The notes under the pieces were generated by a model. It saw only the letters and a list, made by a program, of their open reading frames with translations. It was not told where the DNA came from and ran no database searches. From JAJEFO01 sp965208685 (GTDB lineage Bacteria > Pseudomonadota > Alphaproteobacteria > Rhodobacterales > Rhodobacteraceae), in the NCBI GenBank assembly GCA_965208685.1, contig CBDBPL010000007.1, positions 1,488,001 to 1,552,000 on the forward strand: 64,000 nt of DNA, given 5' to 3'. This document shows positions 63,090 through 64,000 of this stretch, piece by piece. Positions within the stretch are counted from its first letter, which is position 1, and each line of letters opens with the position of its first letter. Position numbers and translations under genes: made by a program.

Positions 63090-63422
63090 AGCGCAAAGGC
63101 GGAAGCCCGACTAACTTCCGCGTGTTTGTCCGCTAAGGTCGATTCGGCTCGTTCCGGTCGGCCACGGCATGCGAGCGCCCGGGAGAATTGGTTGCCGAAC
63201 GTACGAGGGAAGGGTGCAGTCAGCGAATTCCGGTTCAGCCTCATTGATGGCAGCTGTCGGTCAGCGGCCGCGTTGGTCGCGCCGGCATCGATGAAGTTCG
63301 GATTTCGCGCTGAACGGGCAACAGGCGCAGAGGCGCATACGGCAGACAGAGAAGCAGTTGTCGAATTCTGCCGAAGCGGATTGGATTTGTGACCGGACGG
63401 ACGGGCGTGGCACGTTGGGCCG

Positions 63423-64000
63423 ATGTCCTGGGTCTGCCCGACCCGCGAGGCCGCGGGCTGTCATTCATCCAGCGACTTGCCGACGCGTCCGGGGGCAAGG
63501 CTGGCCGGTGCGGTCGCACCGGCCAGCCTTCCTGCGGCGGCCGGCCAGCTGCCGGTCTTTCTCGTGCTGTCGCATGCGGCGCTCATGGCCGTCCCCTCAC
63601 AGGCGCAGACCGCGTGCACGGCGGCGATGGAAGAGGACCTGCGGCTCATCGGAGGCGACATCGCCACTGAAGGGTTGGTGCGAATTTGCCACAACGGCGA
63701 TTGGCAGCATGTCGTCGACGACCGCTGGGACCTTATCACGGGCCGACGTAACGACAGACGTTACGTCGGGTCAAGAGCTTGGGCGACCATGGAGATGGAA
63801 TCAACTCAGCAAGGCGCGTTGCGTGCACGCTGCAGTGGGTCAGTGGTGCCCCGAGTGACTGACCGACAAGCATTCTTGCCGGACTATGAAACGAGGTTCA
63901 CTCGTGAACCGCGTCACCGTGAGACCAGGCCCGTGAAAGAAAATTTCGCCGTATCTCCCCAATTTCGGGGAGGGCCGCGAGATTGCATGCAGACTATCCT
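63423..64000 (+). CDS. Possible secreted protein with partial SRCR-like segment, runs off the right edge
   Basis: Open frame from ATG 63423 without a stop up to the window end. A hydrophobic stretch (LPVFLVLSHAALMAVPSQAQ, 63549-63608) could be a signal sequence. It is followed by EGLVRICHNGDWQHVVDDRWD, shortened here to its key part CHNGDWQHVVDDRWD, which resembles the start of scavenger-receptor Cys-rich (SRCR) domains. Just after it the domain pattern is lost at a perfect 11-bp inverted repeat (63743-63769). Either the gene is broken, or the hairpin is a terminator and the downstream frame is accidental. The start codon is uncertain. The stretch 62963-63422 has no supported gene. Confidence 0.3.
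   Translation, partial: MSWVCPTREAAGCHSSSDLPTRPGARLAGAVAPASLPAAAGQLPVFLVLSHAALMAVPSQAQTACTAAMEEDLRLIGGDIATEGLVRICHNGDWQHVVDDRWDLITGRRNDRRYVGSRAWATMEMESTQQGALRARCSGSVVPRVTDRQAFLPDYETRFTREPRHRETRPVKENFAVSPQFRGGPRDCMQTI
63743..63769. repeat. Perfect 11-bp inverted repeat
   Basis: CCGACGTAACG, 5-nt loop, CGTTACGTCGG. No T-run on either side. It interrupts the SRCR-like frame, which suggests either a small inserted palindromic element or a structural RNA hairpin. Confidence 0.6.
63954..63972. promoter_or_regulatory. Near-palindrome TCTCCCCAATTTCGGGGAG
   Basis: It shares TCTCCCCAAT and GGGGA with the site at 63073-63089. It may be the second operator of a regulator acting on the lipoprotein gene and on a gene beyond the window. 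Confidence 0.4.

Overview
The window is GC-rich and gene-dense and looks like chromosome from an alphaproteobacterium, most likely Rhodobacterales or a close relative. The evidence is the housekeeping content (carA next to a yqeY homologue, aa3-type cytochrome oxidase subunit I near a DUF2244 gene, lipB, ilvC, a UbiH-type hydroxylase, tRNA-Leu) together with many sugar-type ABC operons and a MobA/MobC-style mobilisation remnant. The genus cannot be named from the sequence alone.

Layout. 1-2.1 kb: decayed mobilisation module (relaxase pseudogene, MobC-like protein, helix-turn-helix protein). 2.3-4.0 kb: aminotransferase fragment and an iron-dependent dehydrogenase, both related to genes 5-11 kb away, so this looks like a partial segmental duplication. 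4.1-12.8 kb: a minus-strand operon with a complete ABC importer, SDR, SelA-like PLP enzyme, RidA-type deaminase and a second G1PDH-like dehydrogenase, with a divergent GntR gene. 13.3-20.5 kb: class V aminotransferase, ABC exporter, ilvC, UbiH-type monooxygenase and HAD nucleotidase. 20.9-24.1 kb: thiolase-like protein, DUF35 protein and acyl-CoA synthetase. 24.2-35.4 kb: a plus-strand catabolic cluster (epimerase, DhaL, DhaK, LacD-like aldolase, HutC-type regulator, fucose-isomerase-like protein, four-gene ABC importer, nucleoside hydrolase). Two similar palindromic operators precede its two transcription units. 35.7-42.9 kb: a LacI-controlled minus-strand operon with an ABC importer and a two-domain glycerophosphodiesterase. 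43-46.2 kb: a UroD-family gene between two near-identical copies of that operon's solute-binding-protein gene; the second copy is followed by a wrecked permease. 46.6-54.4 kb: core genes plus a PhyH/HD pair resembling the PhnY/PhnZ phosphonate oxygenases. 54.4-57.5 kb: a small island at tRNA-Leu(GAG), bounded by a repeat of the tRNA 3' end and holding integrase fragments, a DUF3800 gene and a TauD-like dioxygenase. 57.6-64 kb: aldehyde dehydrogenase, LysR regulator, aspartate-dehydrogenase-like and DapA-like genes, a Tbp-like surface lipoprotein, and a possible secreted protein running off the right edge.

How the genes work together. The 24-35 kb cluster can be read as one route. A glycosidic compound is imported, the nucleoside hydrolase releases its sugar, the isomerase and epimerase make a ketose, the DhaK/DhaL kinase phosphorylates it and the LacD-like aldolase splits it. 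The 4-12 kb operon pairs a SelA-like lyase candidate with RidA, which fits elimination chemistry that forms reactive enamines. The 36-43 kb operon resembles a Ugp-type glycerophosphodiester uptake and hydrolysis system. These substrate proposals are inferences from family membership and gene order. The strongest candidate for an undescribed system is the 24-35 kb cluster. The thiolase-like gene lacking both usual catalytic residues and the duplicated binding protein with only silent differences also deserve attention.
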